Assembly: GCF_900496995.4 (NCBI RefSeq)
Contig: NC_044006.1
Coordinates: 60,991,204-61,055,203, forward strand
Direction: 5' to 3'
Length of the DNA stretch: 64,000 nt
DNA from: Aquila chrysaetos chrysaetos
Taxonomy: Eukaryota > Chordata > Aves > Accipitriformes > Accipitridae
Below the pieces are notes generated by a model. It saw nothing but the letters and a program-made list of their open reading frames with translations, did not search any database and had not been told where the DNA came from. Within the stretch, counting starts at the first letter, position 1. The number at the start of each line of letters is the position of its first letter. A program made the translations under genes and the position numbers. Positions 61,301 through 64,000 of the stretch are shown piece by piece.

Positions 61301-64000
61301 AATGCAGCTCTTCGTGCCTTACAGATGGAGACATTGAATGCTTGTGTACATGCTGGCTTCAGGCTTAAGCTGGCTTATTTTCATTTATCTTAGCATGTTA
61401 AAAATCAGACCTTTAGTTAAACTGGTTGAAGCTGGCCACATAGAGAAGGCCAGAGATGGAGCACATAGAATGACTGCCTTAAGACTGAGCAAAAATGATG
61501 ACTTTATCCTGTAGTGGCTGAATGGCTCCAGCTGGCTTTTGTTGTATCGTACAAGAAACCTCTGTCTGAGGCAGTGTCAGGTTTAACAGCCTGGCTGGTT
61601 TGTTCCCTTTCTCAGTATACTACTACACCGTCTGACTTCCTGGATGCTCTGAAAAATTACTGTAAAATCATAGGTGAGAAAGTAACTTCCACAAAGAATA
61701 ACTTGCCACAATAGGCAGATCTTTGCAAAGCAAGGAAATTCTTAAAAAAAAAAAGTTATTAGTCACAGAGTAAACCAAGGGAGATGAAGAAATGCAGCAA
61801 GGGAGGAAGTAGCAGAATTGGTTTTGGACCAAATGCCATTCAAGGTCTCTTCCATAAGATGGCAGCAGCTTATTTTGTGAACTGGACTGGGAGACTGATG
61901 TGAAAGGGTATCGGCTGGAAGCCCTACAAAACAGGCATTCAGTCTTCATAGGCTTTATCTCTATTTGCTTGTTACACATCCCTTATAATTGTCCCAACAC
62001 AGATCAGTTGGGAACCTTACTTTATGTGCTAAACCATTTTCTGTTGTTTGGTACAGCGGTGATTTTATTTTTTCTAATTACAGGCACAGATCCTAAGAGG
62101 CAAACTCCACAAGAGAGTTGTTAGTATCAAACGACACTTTTGCATTTGCAGGGATTGAGTGTGCAGGATGCAGGGGGAGTGACAGGGTTGTTTGGCCTAT
62201 TTTGGATTTTTTAAAGTGTTTCACTTTGTGTGGTTATTTTGTTAATAACTGCCCAAAGCAACTTGAGTTCTGTGAGCAGAAGAGGTAGAAAAACAGTTGG
62301 GATTTTCTCTCGTCAAAAAAATGGAGATCTGTTTCATGACACTGAACTGTTTCAGTGGAATCAAACACTCATTTTCTTTTGAAGAGGAAGATTGTGGAGA
62401 GGGGATTTTTTTTTTTCCTAACAGAAAGCAGTGGAAGGAAAAACATTTGAGAGGAACTATTTTCTGAAGTCTTATGACATAAAGGATTTTATATTTCAGC
62501 TATTTTCACTTTCCCTTCTAAATGTTTTCCATGTTTTCGGTGACACCCACAGAGGCATGTGCAATACATTTATGCAGTCTGACTGTCTTCTATTCTTTGA
62601 TGCAATTTTCTCTGCAGATGAGTGTCAGACACTTATCCCATTAGTACCAAAGATTTAATAATCATAAACTGCTGTGATACCCTCTAACAGAAGATTCTAT
62701 TTAAGTGCAAATTATGAATAATTTTCTCAGTGTTTGTGCTTATTCTGAATAGCTGGATAACATGGGAGGAGGTAAAACCAGCCTATTTTTGGCTTTCCCT
62801 GGTGCTTACACTTACTGGCTAATGTTAGTCATCTGTTTTTGTTTCCTGTGGCCCATTAGTCTCCAATCTATCAAGTGCACAGGAATCACAGTAACAAAGC
62901 TGTAAACTTGAAGAGTGGAAGGAATAAGACTCTGCGGTATCTGCCTTCCATTCATTTTTAAATTAAACTGTTCAACTTCTGTGCCTCTGATTTCTGTGTG
63001 TTGATGGACCGTTACAGTACAGCCCAATGGGGTCTGTCACGAGCTGGTTCTGACGATGCTCCTCTGTCCTCTAATTTCAGACTCTGGCTTGGGGAGGACC
63101 CCAGGGCTCAATCTTGTCTGGAAGTGAATGGGCCAAACACAGCGAGTGTGAGTGGTTTGCACAGGCGTGCTGGGAAAGAGATGCACCCAAATTACTGTTG
63201 ACAGGAGTCTGATAGTTTTAATCTCGGAGGAGAATTTGGGGGTTTAGAGGCTGAGAGCATCTCTTTCTTAACTATTGGATCTGCTTTTCTACTGAAAACA
63301 GCAGCTGAGGTGGGTTGCTTTAGCCCCTTTTCCTTTCTCTGAATTGTGCCCCAACTTGAACTAGGAAAAGAAGGACTTTCAGCTCTCAAATTTTGGCCAG
63401 TGGTGAAGTTTGAAGTCTTTGAAGAAGTTATGCTTGGCAAGAAATGTAGTATTTTAAGGGGTCATTTCATTGTTACTGTTGTGCAGTGTGTGTGCTGTCT
63501 GATTTGTACCAAGGAGACTCCTGGAATGTGTGTCCTGGTGACTTCTTTCTTTCCAATTAACTTTAAAGAAATAAAAAGAGAGATGAAAGCAAGTTATTTG
63601 AATAACATTGAAAATGTTTTATTTATTCTAGAAAGGTTCACATTCTTTCTAAGAGTCCACTTTCTTTCACTTTCAGTATGGAGCCCTTTTCACCTCAAAT
63701 TATTTGTGTTGTGATAGCATCCAGAGACTCTGGTCAGGATGGCTCCACAGGGCTTGGGGAAACAAACGGGGTGAAATGAAAAGGAAAATCAAATGAGAGC
63801 AGTTGAGAGCGTATGGGGAACCCTGGGTGTGCAAAGTTGGCTTGTGGCACTGAGCACAGGAACAGATCAACACAGAGCTGGAGCCTGGATGGGGGGGACC
63901 AAATTCAAAGTAAAAGTGCCTGGTTTATTCAGTTTAGGTGGAGTGGATGAGGCTGAGAGGGATGGCCCAACATCTAGCTGAGTGTTAGCCTAAGGACGAG
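58301..64000. other. Non-coding sequence to the end of the window
   Basis: No gene, RNA gene or repeat family recognised, apart from the A21 tract and a short C-run near 58562. In human the gene after RAB18 is MKX, on the opposite strand. I see no MKX homeodomain exon here. Confidence 0.6.
59042..59062 (+). repeat. A21 homopolymer after AAAGT-type repeats
   Basis: Preceded by three AAAGT-type units from about 59026, then 21 A. Simple repeat. Confidence 0.9.

Noticed and set aside
1-64000. CRISPR arrays, operons, phage, plasmid or toxin systems
   Set aside because: The window is animal nuclear DNA with spliced genes and vertebrate retroelements. No regularly spaced direct repeats or bacterial gene clusters are present.

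Overview
This is vertebrate nuclear DNA, almost certainly from a bird. The evidence is several CR1 LINE fragments of avian type, with 3' ends built on the ATTCTGTG octamer, and solo LTRs of families I recognise from many non-galliform bird genomes. There are also very old MIR-like fragments, and the long AT-rich non-coding stretches typical of amniotes. I see no bacterial, phage or plasmid genes and no CRISPR array. I cannot name the species. The LTR families suggest Neoaves rather than chicken or turkey, but that is an inference.

The only protein-coding gene I can support is RAB18, on the + strand, complete from start to stop in seven coding exons between 32691 and 47508. All introns are GT-AG and all exon phases fit. 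They give a 207-residue small GTPase with every G motif intact and a C-terminal CaaX-type box. Its first exon sits in a CpG island (about 32220-33180) with three NRF1-like sites and a run of GGGCC repeats just upstream of the ATG. The 3'UTR has poly(A) signals at 48442 and 48584.

Layout: 1-32200 is a gene-poor upstream region. It holds a solo LTR (7982-8555), a young CR1 fragment (24121-24730), a CR1-into-CR1 nested insertion (25273-25735), an ancient CR1 remnant (about 26108-26480) and two MIR-like fragments. Positions 32220-48610 hold RAB18; intron 2 carries a second solo LTR of the same family as the first, in the opposite orientation (40109-40687). Positions 48610-64000 are non-coding downstream sequence with one CR1 (52330-52812), an intact tRNA-Asn(GTT) gene on the minus strand (52828-52901), and a 1.13-kb solo LTR of another family (57162-58295) containing internal degenerate tandem repeats.

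I found no convincing undescribed biological system. The most interesting items are the RAB18 promoter and 5'UTR design, where NRF1 sites contain upstream ATGs and are followed by a G-quadruplex-capable run. Next are the tRNA-Asn/CR1 head-to-tail arrangement and the LTR pair and mosaic. All remaining open reading frames in the window look like chance frames.
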